From: Pseudomonas fluorescens | GTDB lineage: Bacteria; Pseudomonadota; Gammaproteobacteria; Pseudomonadales; Pseudomonadaceae | NCBI RefSeq assembly: GCF_004683905.1 | Contig: NZ_CP038438.1 | Location: forward strand, 4,712,001 to 4,776,000 | Reading direction: 5' to 3' | Length of the DNA stretch: 64,000 nucleotides | In this document: positions 16,957-27,048 of the stretch, one piece after another | How positions within the stretch are numbered: the stretch's first letter is position 1 | Layout: the number at the start of each line of letters is the position of its first letter | The notes under the pieces: generated by a model | The model's database searches: none | What the model saw: only the letters and a program-made list of their open reading frames with translations | Told to the model about the DNA's origin: nothing | Made by a program: the position numbers and the translations under genes

Positions 16957-19900
16957 ATGGCTGATCAAGAGCTGAGCATCATCACCCCGTCCATCGCCAG
17001 CAGCGCCTCGATCACCACGATCGGCAAAAGCTGGGGGGCGGTTGGCGCCACTGGCGCGGCTTCATTTGAACTGCCACTGCCCCTGTCCGCCGGACGTGGC
17101 TGGGATCCGCAACTGTCGCTGACCTACAGCAGTCAGGCCGGCAACGGGCCGTTTGGCGTCGGCTGGAACCTGGGTATTGGACAGATCAGCCGTCGTACCC
17201 AAAAAGGCGTGCCGCGGTATAGCGATCTCGATGAAATCATCGGTGATGACGGTGAAGTGTGGCATCCCGAACTGAACAGTGATGGCACACCGAAGTCGCG
17301 TCCCGAAGACAGCTACAACGCAATTTCCGTCGGCGCTCATCACGTGGTGCGCTTCTGGCCCCGGGTAGAGAGCGACTTTACCCTGCGCGAACGCTGGCAG
17401 CCCGTCACTGCAGACGGTAAACCTGAGGGGCCGCCCTTCTGGCTGATCCACGGCGCAGACGGCTCCTTGCAGGTATACGGCAAGACCAGCGCCTCGCGCC
17501 GCGCCGATCCGGACAATCCACTGCGCGTCGGCAGCTGGCTGCTGTGCGAAAGCATGAACCCGCAGGGCGAGCACATCGGCTTCGACTATCTGGCCGATGA
17601 TCAGGACCCCGACCCGACTCACGACTACCGCGCCCAGCGCTACGTGCACGCGGTGTTCTACGGCAACGTCACAGCCAGCCAGCATTTGTATAGCTGGACC
17701 GTGGAGGATCCGGCCGAACTGGATTGGCATTTCCATCTGCTGTTCGATTACGGCGAGCGCACCCGTTCACTGACAGAGGCCCCGGTGTACGGCGGCGACA
17801 GCCTGGCAGTCTGGGATAAACGCCGGGATCCGTTTTCCACCTTCGGTCAGGGTTTCGAACTGGGCACGCGGCGGCTGTGCCGGCAAATCCTGATGTTCCA
17901 TAACTTCTCGCGGCCTGCCGGTGAGGATCCGCTGCTGGTGCGGCGGCTGCTGCTGGAATACCCGTCGCCCTCTGATCCGTGGACTTACAACCGGATCACC
18001 GCCGCCCACTATCAGGCCTTTGATGCCAGCGGCGCGCTGGAGACGACGCCGCCGGTGGAGTTTGATTACTCACCCTTCGAGATCAATAAAACCTCGTCAC
18101 GGATGTTCGCCGAAGACACCATGCCGGGCCTTGAGGATGGACAGTTTTACCAGTGCGTCGATCTGTACGGCGAAGGTGTACCGGGATTTCTCTGCCGCTA
18201 CGATCAGTGTTGGTATTACCGCGAACCGCTGCGCGCAACGTCGGGGTCAGACGCCATCACCTACGCTTCCTGGACCGAGCTTGAGCAGATCCCGGTGGCC
18301 AGGCACGACGCCGCCCAGCAGTTCTTACTCGACCTGACCGGTAACGGGCGGCTGGACTGGATCGCGGCCTTACCGGGCAGCAGCGGGTATCGCACGTTGA
18401 ATGCTGACCGCAGCTGGGCGCCGTTCATCGCGTTTACCGGCATGCCGCTGGAGTTTTTTCACACCCTTTCGCAGCTCGGCGACCTGGGAGGCAACGGCCT
18501 CAACTCGCTGGCAATGATCGGTCCGCGCGCGGTGCGCTTGTATGCCAACCAACGGGAACAGGGTTTTTCCGGCGCCGAAGACGTGCCTCGCAAAGACGAT
18601 GAGGACAGTTTGCCGCTGTTCGGCAACGCCCCCACAGAACTCGTATTTCTGGGCAACATGCTCGGCAGTGACATGAGCGAGCTGTGCCGGATCCGGTACA
18701 ACGAAATCAAATGCTGGCCCAATCTGGGGCATGGCAAATTCGGCGAAGGCCGGGTCATCAGTGCCCTGCCCTTCCGGTATGACCAATTCAACGCAGAGCA
18801 CATCCGGATCGCCGATATCGACGGCTCCGGCGCGCCGGCCTTGCTGTGCCTGAAACCTTCAGGCTTCGAGATCTACCTCAATCGTGGGGGCAATGGCCTG
18901 GAACAGACGCCTGTCTTCGTGCCGTGGCCGGAAGGCGTGAGCTACGACCGCCTGTGCCAGGTCAGTTTCGCCGACCTGCAAGGCCTGGGTTGTGCCAGCC
19001 TGATCCTGACGGTACCGCACATGACCCCCGAGCACTGGCGCTACGACTTTGTCGCGGCCAAGCCTTACTTGCTGACCGCTACCAATAACAACATGGGCTG
19101 CGCCACGCAGGTGGTCTATCGTAGCTCTGCACAGGAATGGCTGGATGAAAAACAGCAGTGGCTTACCGATCATCCCGACGAAACGCCGGTGTGCCATCTA
19201 CCGTTCGCGGTTCAAGTCGTCGCCCGGCAACGTCAGCTGGATGAAATAACCGGCAATTGCCTGACGCAATCATGCTTCTATCGCGAAGGCGTCTACGACA
19301 GCATCGATCGTGAGTTTCGGGGTTTCGGTTACCGGGAACAGACCGACAGCGAACGGGCCACAGGCGATGAAGAACTCGGGTTCACAGCACCGGTGCGCAT
19401 CTGTACCTGGTACCTGACCGGGCAGGCGATGGATCGGCCAAGACATGGCTACTTCGACGGTGACAGTGAGGCCGTTGACTTGCGACCAACCGTCTTCAGC
19501 CGCTATCACGACAGTGATGAATGCGATGAACCGGTCACGCCAGACAACGAAGACGTACGCTATAAAATCGCACGCGCGCTGGTCGGCGCCGTCGCCCGCA
19601 TCGAAACCTGGACCGGCACTGACGAGCCAGCCAATGCACGGCTCTACGCCGTAGAAGAATTTCGTTACCTGGTGCGTGATGTCCGGCCCGCCAACTTGCG
19701 AGAGCCGGCGAGCGTGCTGCTGGTACAGACCCTGGAAAAAATCAGCTATCAGTACGATGGTTTCATTGACGACCCGTTGTGCCGTCATGAAGTCTTGCTC
19801 GCCAGCAGCGAATACGGCCACGCCACTCACAGCCTGACCATCAGTTACGCGCGACGGCGCCTGCCCGGCGACCCTCCGCCTTTCAGCGACCCCGACGAAC

Positions 19901-21492
19901 AACAGTGGTGGCGGGACGCGCATGACATGGCGCAGCGGTTTTTTTATCTCAACGAAACGCGCGCGCGCTCGATTGATCTGGACGAGAAGCTCTATGAATG
20001 GCGACTGGGCCTGCCTTGGCAGCAACGCAGCAATGCCCTGGTACTGCCCAAAGGTGATCTGCCATCGGGCCTCAACCCGCAACAGCTGACATGGGAATTA
20101 CTTAACGAGCATGTAAGCTCGCCCGAGTGGAATGCCCTGCGGGTGCTGACCGGGCAAACCATGCAGCGCTATATCAACAAAGAGGACGGCAGTCTGCTGC
20201 CCGACGGCTCGGCGCAATTCGAAGCACTGAAAGGGCCGCTGGAAATGGCAAGCTTCGACAAGACGGCCCTCGCCGCCTACGACATTCTGCCGCCACCGTT
20301 CGATATCCTTCAGGAGCTGGCGAAAATCGGTTACACACTGATGCCGCTACTGTTCGATGACACGGCGGTAAACGCGGACGCAGAAAGCCTCTGGTCCGCG
20401 CATTACACCTACGCGAAGTACGCCGATGCCAAGGATTTCTTCCGGGTACTTGAATACCGCGAAACCCTGAGCCACGGCTGGACCAAGGCGCGGTACGACG
20501 AGTATTGGCTGCTGGTCATCAGCGTCGAACTGCCGGATGGCTGCATCACCCGCTGCGAATACGATTACCACGCCCTGCAACCGGTGCGCATCATCGATGC
20601 CAACGAGAATATTCAGGAAGCGCTTTACGAGCCTTCCGGCCAACCCTTGGCGACCAGTTTTCACGGCACCGAAAACGCTGTCGCCGCCGGTTTCCGCCCG
20701 CTCAGCGAATACGTGCGCCCGGTAGATCCAAGTCCGGACGCTGCCATTGCCGACCCGCAAGCGGCCGTGCAAAAAGCCGCCAGCACCTTGCGCAAGGATT
20801 TGTTCAGTTGGATGGGACAGTTGCCTGCGGCGGTCGATGCAACGCCGCAGCTGCTTGAGCAATGGCTGGCCAGCGGTGATGTGTTGCCGAGCCTGCACAT
20901 TCGCGCCAGCGCGCGACGGCGGCTGGCGCAATTGACGTCGCCGACTCCCGCCGAACAGGCCCTGCGCGAACTCATCAGCACGGTTGCACGCAAACCGGTG
21001 CACAGCGTGGCGCTGAGTGCCGACCGTTACCCGACTGATCCGATTGCGGCATTGGTGCAGATCATCATCAGCTACGTGGACGGCTTTGGCCGCGCGTTGC
21101 AAACCCTGCAACGGGTCGAGCCCGGAATCGCCTGTGCGGTCGCTGCCGATGGGTCGCTGATCGTCGATCGCGGGCAGCTGCGCGAGGAGCACGCCGATCC
21201 ACGCTGGCGGGTCAGCGCGCGGGTCGAGTACAACAACAAAGGGCTCGCGGTGCGACAATTCCGGCCGTTTTTTGCCGACACCCATGGCTACGTCAATGAT
21301 CAATCCCTGCGGCGGTACGGCTACTTCGATCAACTGTTCTATGACCCGCTCGGGCGTCTGGTCAAGCTGATCAACGCCAAGGGCTATTTTTCCCGCGAGA
21401 CCTATCATCCGTGGTATCAGGCCAGCGAAGACTTCAACGACACCGATGAATCCGCTGTGCCGGAATCGACATCACCATGGACGCTGCACTGA
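16957..21492 (+). CDS. Tc toxin subunit B (SpvB/TcdB family)
   Basis: The 1511-residue protein opens with an SpvB domain (SIITPSIASSASITTIGKSWGAVGATGAASFELPLPLSAGRGWDPQLSLTYSS, GPFGVGWNLGIGQISRRTQKGVPRY). FG-GAP-like segments follow (ADIDGSGAPALLCL, DLQGLGCASLIL), then the TcdB mid domains (VRICTWYLTGQAMDRP, HEVLLASSEYGHATHSLTISYARR) and a C-terminal YD/RHS part (EYNNKGLAVRQFRPFF, YDPLGRLVKLINAKGY). TcB forms the lower half of the RHS cocoon and docks on TcA. The length is usual for TcB. ATG 16957 with GGAT upstream is preferred over 16945. Its stop overlaps the next ATG as TGATG, so TcB and the first TcC are co-translated. Confidence 0.92.
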   Translation: MADQELSIITPSIASSASITTIGKSWGAVGATGAASFELPLPLSAGRGWDPQLSLTYSSQAGNGPFGVGWNLGIGQISRRTQKGVPRYSDLDEIIGDDGEVWHPELNSDGTPKSRPEDSYNAISVGAHHVVRFWPRVESDFTLRERWQPVTADGKPEGPPFWLIHGADGSLQVYGKTSASRRADPDNPLRVGSWLLCESMNPQGEHIGFDYLADDQDPDPTHDYRAQRYVHAVFYGNVTASQHLYSWTVEDPAELDWHFHLLFDYGERTRSLTEAPVYGGDSLAVWDKRRDPFSTFGQGFELGTRRLCRQILMFHNFSRPAGEDPLLVRRLLLEYPSPSDPWTYNRITAAHYQAFDASGALETTPPVEFDYSPFEINKTSSRMFAEDTMPGLEDGQFYQCVDLYGEGVPGFLCRYDQCWYYREPLRATSGSDAITYASWTELEQIPVARHDAAQQFLLDLTGNGRLDWIAALPGSSGYRTLNADRSWAPFIAFTGMPLEFFHTLSQLGDLGGNGLNSLAMIGPRAVRLYANQREQGFSGAEDVPRKDDEDSLPLFGNAPTELVFLGNMLGSDMSELCRIRYNEIKCWPNLGHGKFGEGRVISALPFRYDQFNAEHIRIADIDGSGAPALLCLKPSGFEIYLNRGGNGLEQTPVFVPWPEGVSYDRLCQVSFADLQGLGCASLILTVPHMTPEHWRYDFVAAKPYLLTATNNNMGCATQVVYRSSAQEWLDEKQQWLTDHPDETPVCHLPFAVQVVARQRQLDEITGNCLTQSCFYREGVYDSIDREFRGFGYREQTDSERATGDEELGFTAPVRICTWYLTGQAMDRPRHGYFDGDSEAVDLRPTVFSRYHDSDECDEPVTPDNEDVRYKIARALVGAVARIETWTGTDEPANARLYAVEEFRYLVRDVRPANLREPASVLLVQTLEKISYQYDGFIDDPLCRHEVLLASSEYGHATHSLTISYARRRLPGDPPPFSDPDEQQWWRDAHDMAQRFFYLNETRARSIDLDEKLYEWRLGLPWQQRSNALVLPKGDLPSGLNPQQLTWELLNEHVSSPEWNALRVLTGQTMQRYINKEDGSLLPDGSAQFEALKGPLEMASFDKTALAAYDILPPPFDILQELAKIGYTLMPLLFDDTAVNADAESLWSAHYTYAKYADAKDFFRVLEYRETLSHGWTKARYDEYWLLVISVELPDGCITRCEYDYHALQPVRIIDANENIQEALYEPSGQPLATSFHGTENAVAAGFRPLSEYVRPVDPSPDAAIADPQAAVQKAASTLRKDLFSWMGQLPAAVDATPQLLEQWLASGDVLPSLHIRASARRRLAQLTSPTPAEQALRELISTVARKPVHSVALSADRYPTDPIAALVQIIISYVDGFGRALQTLQRVEPGIACAVAADGSLIVDRGQLREEHADPRWRVSARVEYNNKGLAVRQFRPFFADTHGYVNDQSLRRYGYFDQLFYDPLGRLVKLINAKGYFSRETYHPWYQASEDFNDTDESAVPESTSPWTLH

Positions 21493-24269
21493 TGAGCGCC
21501 AACCTCCATCGGCGTACACCGTCGCTCGTCGTGATCGACAGTCGCGGCTTGCCACTGCGTCAGATTGCCTATCTGCGCGTATTGGCCGAAGACCCTGCCG
21601 AAGCCTTGGTGACTCGCCAACAGCACGACATTGCCGGGCGTCTGGTGGCGCAGTTCGATCCACGCCTGAGCGCTCCGAGCGTTACCAGCATTCATGATCT
21701 CAACGGCCAGCCACTCAAGATCAACAGCGTCGATGCCGGCTGGCGCCTGAGCCTGCCCGGGCTGGCCGGACAAGCCTTGCAGCGCTGGGACGCGGGCGGC
21801 GTGCACTGGAGCAGCCGCTACGATGAGTTGCTGCGCCTGCTGGCGATCAGCAACAGCGTCGACCCGCTCAGCGACACCTTCACCTATGCCGATGCCAGTG
21901 CCCCGGCCGATCACAACCAGCGCGGCCGATTACTGGAACAGTTCGACCCGTCCGGCAGCCTGCACCTGGACAGCTACAGCCTGGCCGGACAGCCACTGCG
22001 CGAAAGCCGCACCTTTGCCGACGCCCGGGTGTTTGTCAGCCAGCGCATTTTCAACCCGTTGGGCGCGATGCTGGAGCAGACTGACGCCGGCGGCCACCGC
22101 CAGCAATCGCGCTACGACGTCGCCGGTCAGCTCAAGCAGTTGCAACTGCTGCTGGCCGGCGACCACGACTGGCAGGACGTGTTGCTCGACTCGCACTTCA
22201 ACGCCGTCGGACAAATCATCGAACAACTGACCGGCAATGGCATTGCCTGCTACTGGGACTACGAACCAACCACTGGGCGCCTGCAGCGGCAATGGGCGCA
22301 AAAGGGTGCGCAGCCGCCCCTGCAGGACATGAGCTATGAGTACGATCCGGTCGGCAACCCGACACGCATCCTCGACCACGTGTTCACGCCCAGCCACTTC
22401 GCCAACCAGCGGGTCGACGGCGAACGTGCGTTCCGTTACGACTCGCTGTATCGGCTGACCAGCGCCAGCGGTTACGACGACGCGGCCCCCAGCGACCTCC
22501 CCGGCCGACCGCAACCGAGCGACCCCAACGACCGGCGCAATTACCTGCAGACCTACCGCTACGATAACGGCGGCAACCTGACGCAACTGTGCCATGTGCG
22601 CGACGGTGCCTGTCAGACCCGTCAGATGTGTATCGACCCTGCAAGCAATCGCGGTGTGCGCTGGAAACAAGGTGATCCCGCACCGGATTTCGATCAGCTA
22701 TTCGACCGCCACGGCAACCTGATGGCCCTGCAACCGGGACAGGCACTGCGCTGGGACGCCCGCGATCAACTGGCCTCGGTGACTCTGGTTCAACGCGAAA
22801 ACGGCCTGGATGACGCCGAGTTCTATCACTACAGCCAGGGCGCGCGCGTCTACAAACGCCATGACACCTACAGCGGTTCCAACCGGCATTTTCACGAAGT
22901 GCGCTACCTGCCCGGACTGGAGATCCGCAGCAAGGACAACGGTGAGGAGCTGCACGTCATCAGCCTCGCCGCCGGCGCAGGCCATGTCAGTTGCCTGCAT
23001 TGGCTGAGCGGCAAACCGCCGGGCATTGCCGACAACCAGCTGCGTTACACCCTCGATGATCACCTGGGCTCATGCGTGATGGAACTGGACCAGCAGGCAC
23101 GCCTGATCAGTCACGAAGGCTATTACCCATTCGGCGCGACCGCGTGGATGAGCGCCGACTCGGCTGTCGAGGTTGACTACAAGACACTGCGTTATTCAGG
23201 CAAGGAAATGGATGTCAGCGGTTTGTATTACTACGGTGCGCGGTATTACGCGCCGTGGTTGCAACGCTGGGTCAGTGCGGATCCGGCGGGAGATGTGGAC
23301 GGGCTGAACCGGTATGCGTACGTCGGCAACAATCCGCTGCGCTATGTGGATCCTGACGGAAACAACAGAGCGGAAAGTGTGATCATGCTGTATTCAGCAT
23401 TTCTTTCGAGCGTCCAGGGCCACTCCACGCAGGTTGTGGGGCAAATTCACAACATTCTCCATGAGGAAGGTGTGGCAATGAATCTGGCACTGAACATGGT
23501 AGGCGAAGTCGTGAGAGGGGTCGTCGGCTATGAGGGCGGTGCCGCAGGCGGCGATCTGCTTGACCTGGTCATTCCCAATATGCCTGACACCACACCCTAC
23601 ACCACGACCGGAGGGGTGATCGGCGGCAATATTGGCGGCGACTCCGCCACGGCCATGATTGATCCGATAGCCAACAGCGCCGGCATCGGAATGGGTCCAC
23701 TGATTCCGCAGACCTCGCGGATCTCGGTCAACGCGATTGATCATGGGCTGGGCATCAGAGATGCCGTCAAGGAAATCAGCTCCTGGCGAGACGTGAAGGA
23801 TGAGCTGATTCATCCAGGCCTTGATGCGGTACTCAACCCCTCCTTCATGATGGGCCGGCTCATGGCTTCGTGGATATCGATCATTCCCGCAGCACTGAAT
23901 ATGTTTGCCCGGGCAATAGAGGCAGAAGACATCAAAAACCGCCTTGATCCGGTAAAGATCCAGAAAATAGACAAAATGCTCGAGGACTGGAAATCGGCGG
24001 TAGAACAACGTGCCGGCTGGGCTGAAAATGCATTCGATGCACTGGGCACGGACATTGTGTACCCGGCCGACTCGCTGCCAAATATCAACCATATGACATC
24101 GGCAGAGACCCTGGCCCCCATCTCTCGCTCAGACTTGCGCCGGTTGACCAATTTTACTCTTTCCAACATCAAGCGCTCTCAAGACATGATGACGTCGTAC
24201 AAAGAGATGGGGACTACCGACAATCAGTTCTTGCTGGCGCAGCGCCGAACCCGGAAAAAGGCAGCCTGA
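21492..24269 (+). CDS. Tc toxin subunit C, RHS core with variable toxin region 1
   Basis: The 925-residue protein has an RHS/YD-repeat shell (for example YDVAGQLKQL, YDSLYRLTSASGYDD, YEYDPVGNPTRI, WDARDQLASV). It ends in the RHS-associated core YYYGARYYAPWLQRWVSADPAGDVDGLNRYAYVGNNP...DPDG at about residues 577-623. In TcC proteins this core ends at an aspartyl autoproteolysis site, and the following hypervariable region is sealed in the cocoon and injected through TcA. That region is here residues 624-925, starting NNRAESVIMLYSAF. It has Gly-rich GGVIGGNIGGDSATAMIDP and long helices and matches no toxin family I recognise. ATG 21492 is preferred (TGATG with TcB, start MSANLHRRTPSL like the second TcC); 21477 is an alternative. 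Confidence 0.9.
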   Translation: MSANLHRRTPSLVVIDSRGLPLRQIAYLRVLAEDPAEALVTRQQHDIAGRLVAQFDPRLSAPSVTSIHDLNGQPLKINSVDAGWRLSLPGLAGQALQRWDAGGVHWSSRYDELLRLLAISNSVDPLSDTFTYADASAPADHNQRGRLLEQFDPSGSLHLDSYSLAGQPLRESRTFADARVFVSQRIFNPLGAMLEQTDAGGHRQQSRYDVAGQLKQLQLLLAGDHDWQDVLLDSHFNAVGQIIEQLTGNGIACYWDYEPTTGRLQRQWAQKGAQPPLQDMSYEYDPVGNPTRILDHVFTPSHFANQRVDGERAFRYDSLYRLTSASGYDDAAPSDLPGRPQPSDPNDRRNYLQTYRYDNGGNLTQLCHVRDGACQTRQMCIDPASNRGVRWKQGDPAPDFDQLFDRHGNLMALQPGQALRWDARDQLASVTLVQRENGLDDAEFYHYSQGARVYKRHDTYSGSNRHFHEVRYLPGLEIRSKDNGEELHVISLAAGAGHVSCLHWLSGKPPGIADNQLRYTLDDHLGSCVMELDQQARLISHEGYYPFGATAWMSADSAVEVDYKTLRYSGKEMDVSGLYYYGARYYAPWLQRWVSADPAGDVDGLNRYAYVGNNPLRYVDPDGNNRAESVIMLYSAFLSSVQGHSTQVVGQIHNILHEEGVAMNLALNMVGEVVRGVVGYEGGAAGGDLLDLVIPNMPDTTPYTTTGGVIGGNIGGDSATAMIDPIANSAGIGMGPLIPQTSRISVNAIDHGLGIRDAVKEISSWRDVKDELIHPGLDAVLNPSFMMGRLMASWISIIPAALNMFARAIEAEDIKNRLDPVKIQKIDKMLEDWKSAVEQRAGWAENAFDALGTDIVYPADSLPNINHMTSAETLAPISRSDLRRLTNFTLSNIKRSQDMMTSYKEMGTTDNQFLLAQRRTRKKAA

Positions 24270-24295
24270 ATGATCCGCTTCACGGAAGTGCGGGC

Positions 24296-26965
24296 ATGAA
24301 TCCTTCAGTGCATTGGCGTACTCCTGCTCTGTCGGCTCACGATCCCAGAGGGCTGCCGGTCAGAAACGTGGCTTATCTGCGGGCGGTGGTAGGCGCCGAA
24401 GTCGAATGCCAGATCAACCGTCAACGCCACGACTCCAACGGCCGCCTGATCGAACAATGGGACCCGCGCCTCCCCGTGCCCTGCCTGACCACGGCTTACC
24501 GTCTGGACGGCGACCCACTGAAAATCGACAGCGTCGATTCCGGCTGGCGCGTAAACCTGCCCGGTCTGGCCGGTGAGGTGTTGCAACGCCACGACCAGCG
24601 CGGCAAGCAATGGCGCAATCGCTACGATCCGATGATGCGGTTGATCGCCGTCGATGAAAATGCGCAAGTCGATGTCGAGCGCTACACCTATGCCGACCAC
24701 AATGCCGACCCCGGGCATAACCTGCGCGGTGAACTGAGCGAAAGCGCCGACCCGGGCGCCACAGTGGTGGTCGACGGCTACAGCCTGCAGGGCAAGGCAG
24801 TGAGTGAAACCCGTACGCTGTCTGGCGAGACGGCGGCTTTCATCACTCGTACGGATTTCGACGCGCACGGCAATGTGGTGCAAGTCACCGACGCCGGTGG
24901 TCACCGGCAACGCTCGAGCTACGATGTCGCCGGCCAGTTACATCAGGTATCGCTGTGGATAGCCGGGGCTGACGCGGCACAACCGGTGGTCGACGCTGCC
25001 ACGTACAACGCCTCCGGCCAACTGCTCGAACAACGGGCCGGCAATGGTGTGCGCAGCCGCCGCGTGTACGATCCCGCTGACGGTCGCCTGCTGAATCAGC
25101 TGGCCTGCAAGGATCAGGAAAAACCGCTGCAGGACTTGCACTACACCTATGACCCGGTCGGCAATGTCCTGCGTATCGAGGATCGCACCCTGGCCACGGT
25201 GTATTTCGCCAATCAGCGCGTCGATGGTGATCGTCATTTTGTCTACGACTCGCTGTATCGGCTGAGCGAAAGTCGCGGCTTCGAAGGCCAGATCCCGCAA
25301 CAGTCGCCAGGTTTGCCGCAACCGATTGAGCCCATCGACCCGGGGCGGCGTTTCAACTACAGCGAGCAATATCACTACGACGCGGGAAATAACCTGGTTG
25401 AACTGGTGCATGTGCGCAAGGGCCACAACTTCACGCAACAGATGAAAATCGCCGCCAACAGCAATCGGGGGCTGCGCTGCCAACCCGCTGATCCCGAACC
25501 GGTGTTCGGCGACTACTTTGACCGCCACGGCAACCAGCTGAAACTGCAGCACGGCGGCCTGCCACTGGAGTGGGACAGCTACGATCAACTGGCCCGCGTC
25601 ACCCTGCTGCAACACAGCAACGGCCCGCCCGACGACGATGAAATCTATCGCTACAGCCAGGGTCAGCGCGTTTACAAATGCACGCTGAGGCATACGCCGT
25701 CGATCACCGATCGCCGCGAGGTACGTTACCTGCCAGGGCTGGAAATCCACAGCCGCAGCGACGGCCAGCAACTGCATGTCATCGTGCTGCCCGGCGCGCG
25801 TTGCCTGCATTGGCTCAGCGGTCAACCGGCGGATATCGAAGCCGATCAACTGCGCTTCAGCCTCGACGATCACCTCGGATCCTGCTCGCTGGAACTGGAC
25901 CGCCACGCTGGCGTGATCAGCCTGGAGCATTATTACGCCTTCGGCGGCACGGCCTGGTGGGCAGCCCGCTCAGCCGTGGAAGCGGATTACAAAACGATCC
26001 GTTACTCGGGCAAGGAAATGGATGCCAGCGGTTTGTACTACTACGGCGCGCGGTATTACGCGCCATGGCTGCAACGCTGGATCAGTGCTGATCCGGCCCG
26101 GGACGTGGACGGACTGAACCTGTACGCTTTTGTCGGCAACAACCCGGCGATCCATGTCGACCGGACGGGCACCTACAAGGTTATTTTCGATCTGGCCAAA
26201 CGAGCGGTCGGCCTGCTCGACAAAGCCGAAACAGCGGCCGATCAATTACACAACCTGAGTCGCGAGTTCGACGACTTGATCCCCGAAGGCGCAGACATCG
26301 AAGACCTGCGCAAAACCATGACGTTCGGCAAATTTCTCAAGTCCCGGCAGGGCATCAAATCGGTTCTTTACGGTGCGGGGAAAGGGCTCGCCATCGGTGG
26401 ACTTATAGGCACGGCACTACCAGGAGTTGGCAATGCCATCGGCAGTGGTGTGGGGACGCTGGCGGGCATGGTCGTTTTCCCGTTGCTGCGCTATTACTTT
26501 TTCAAGAAAGGCTTGAAACTCGCGCAAACGCTGCGCACCCAGGAACTCAAGAATGGCCTGCAAACCCTCGGTGATACCGTCACCCGCGTGGTTGATGGCA
26601 CCACTGATCTGCTCAATGGCGGCACGGAGGTGCTGGAACGCATCAAAAACATGACCAATACCCTCAACGCATATCCCGAGCGGACTCAGGCGCTGTTCCA
26701 CGACCAGTTGCAGACCCTTGCCGGTGACAAACAACGCGAGGTCATCAAGCTCCTGAGAAGCGGACTCGACCCGTTCGACGCCATCGGCAAGGTGCTGGAG
26801 ACGGCCCAAACGGTCATGGATGACGCCCCCGACATCGGCGCAGACGTGAACAATCGCCTGCAACAACTGCAGAGCAAAGTCACTGAGAATTCAAGGCTTA
26901 AACCCATCCCCAAGCCGCGGACGAAATACATCCAGCGGGTCTCTGCCGGCGAAACGTACGTGTGA
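24296..26965 (+). CDS. Tc toxin subunit C, RHS core with variable toxin region 2
   Basis: The 889-residue protein is a second TcC. Its shell is closely related to the previous gene (start HWRTPALSAHDPRGLPVRNVAYLR; core YYYGARYYAPWLQRWISADPARDVDGLNLYAFVGNNP). After DRTG at residues 622-625 (DPDG in the first copy) the tail is unrelated to that of the first TcC. It has helices, a glycine-zipper stretch (GAGKGLAIGGLIGTALPG then VGNAIGSGVGTLAGMVVFP), basic YYFFKKGLKLA and a long charged helical end. This could be membrane-active rather than enzymatic, but no known fold is recognised. GGAAG lies about 9 bp before the ATG, 26 bp after the first TcC, so it is the third gene of the operon. Two cargos could share one TcA/TcB. 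Confidence 0.9.
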   Translation: MNPSVHWRTPALSAHDPRGLPVRNVAYLRAVVGAEVECQINRQRHDSNGRLIEQWDPRLPVPCLTTAYRLDGDPLKIDSVDSGWRVNLPGLAGEVLQRHDQRGKQWRNRYDPMMRLIAVDENAQVDVERYTYADHNADPGHNLRGELSESADPGATVVVDGYSLQGKAVSETRTLSGETAAFITRTDFDAHGNVVQVTDAGGHRQRSSYDVAGQLHQVSLWIAGADAAQPVVDAATYNASGQLLEQRAGNGVRSRRVYDPADGRLLNQLACKDQEKPLQDLHYTYDPVGNVLRIEDRTLATVYFANQRVDGDRHFVYDSLYRLSESRGFEGQIPQQSPGLPQPIEPIDPGRRFNYSEQYHYDAGNNLVELVHVRKGHNFTQQMKIAANSNRGLRCQPADPEPVFGDYFDRHGNQLKLQHGGLPLEWDSYDQLARVTLLQHSNGPPDDDEIYRYSQGQRVYKCTLRHTPSITDRREVRYLPGLEIHSRSDGQQLHVIVLPGARCLHWLSGQPADIEADQLRFSLDDHLGSCSLELDRHAGVISLEHYYAFGGTAWWAARSAVEADYKTIRYSGKEMDASGLYYYGARYYAPWLQRWISADPARDVDGLNLYAFVGNNPAIHVDRTGTYKVIFDLAKRAVGLLDKAETAADQLHNLSREFDDLIPEGADIEDLRKTMTFGKFLKSRQGIKSVLYGAGKGLAIGGLIGTALPGVGNAIGSGVGTLAGMVVFPLLRYYFFKKGLKLAQTLRTQELKNGLQTLGDTVTRVVDGTTDLLNGGTEVLERIKNMTNTLNAYPERTQALFHDQLQTLAGDKQREVIKLLRSGLDPFDAIGKVLETAQTVMDDAPDIGADVNNRLQQLQSKVTENSRLKPIPKPRTKYIQRVSAGETYV

Positions 26966-27048
26966 CGTCGAAGGCCGTTCGAACAGTGCGCCGAGCCACT
27001 TCGGCCCATGCTATCGTGCCCGCCCGTCCCTTTATCCATTAGCCCAGC

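Noticed and set aside
21492..26965. RHS genes as type VI secretion or contact-dependent toxins
   Set aside because: They directly follow an SpvB/TcdB gene with TGATG coupling, have TcC size, and no VgrG, PAAR or immunity gene is near.
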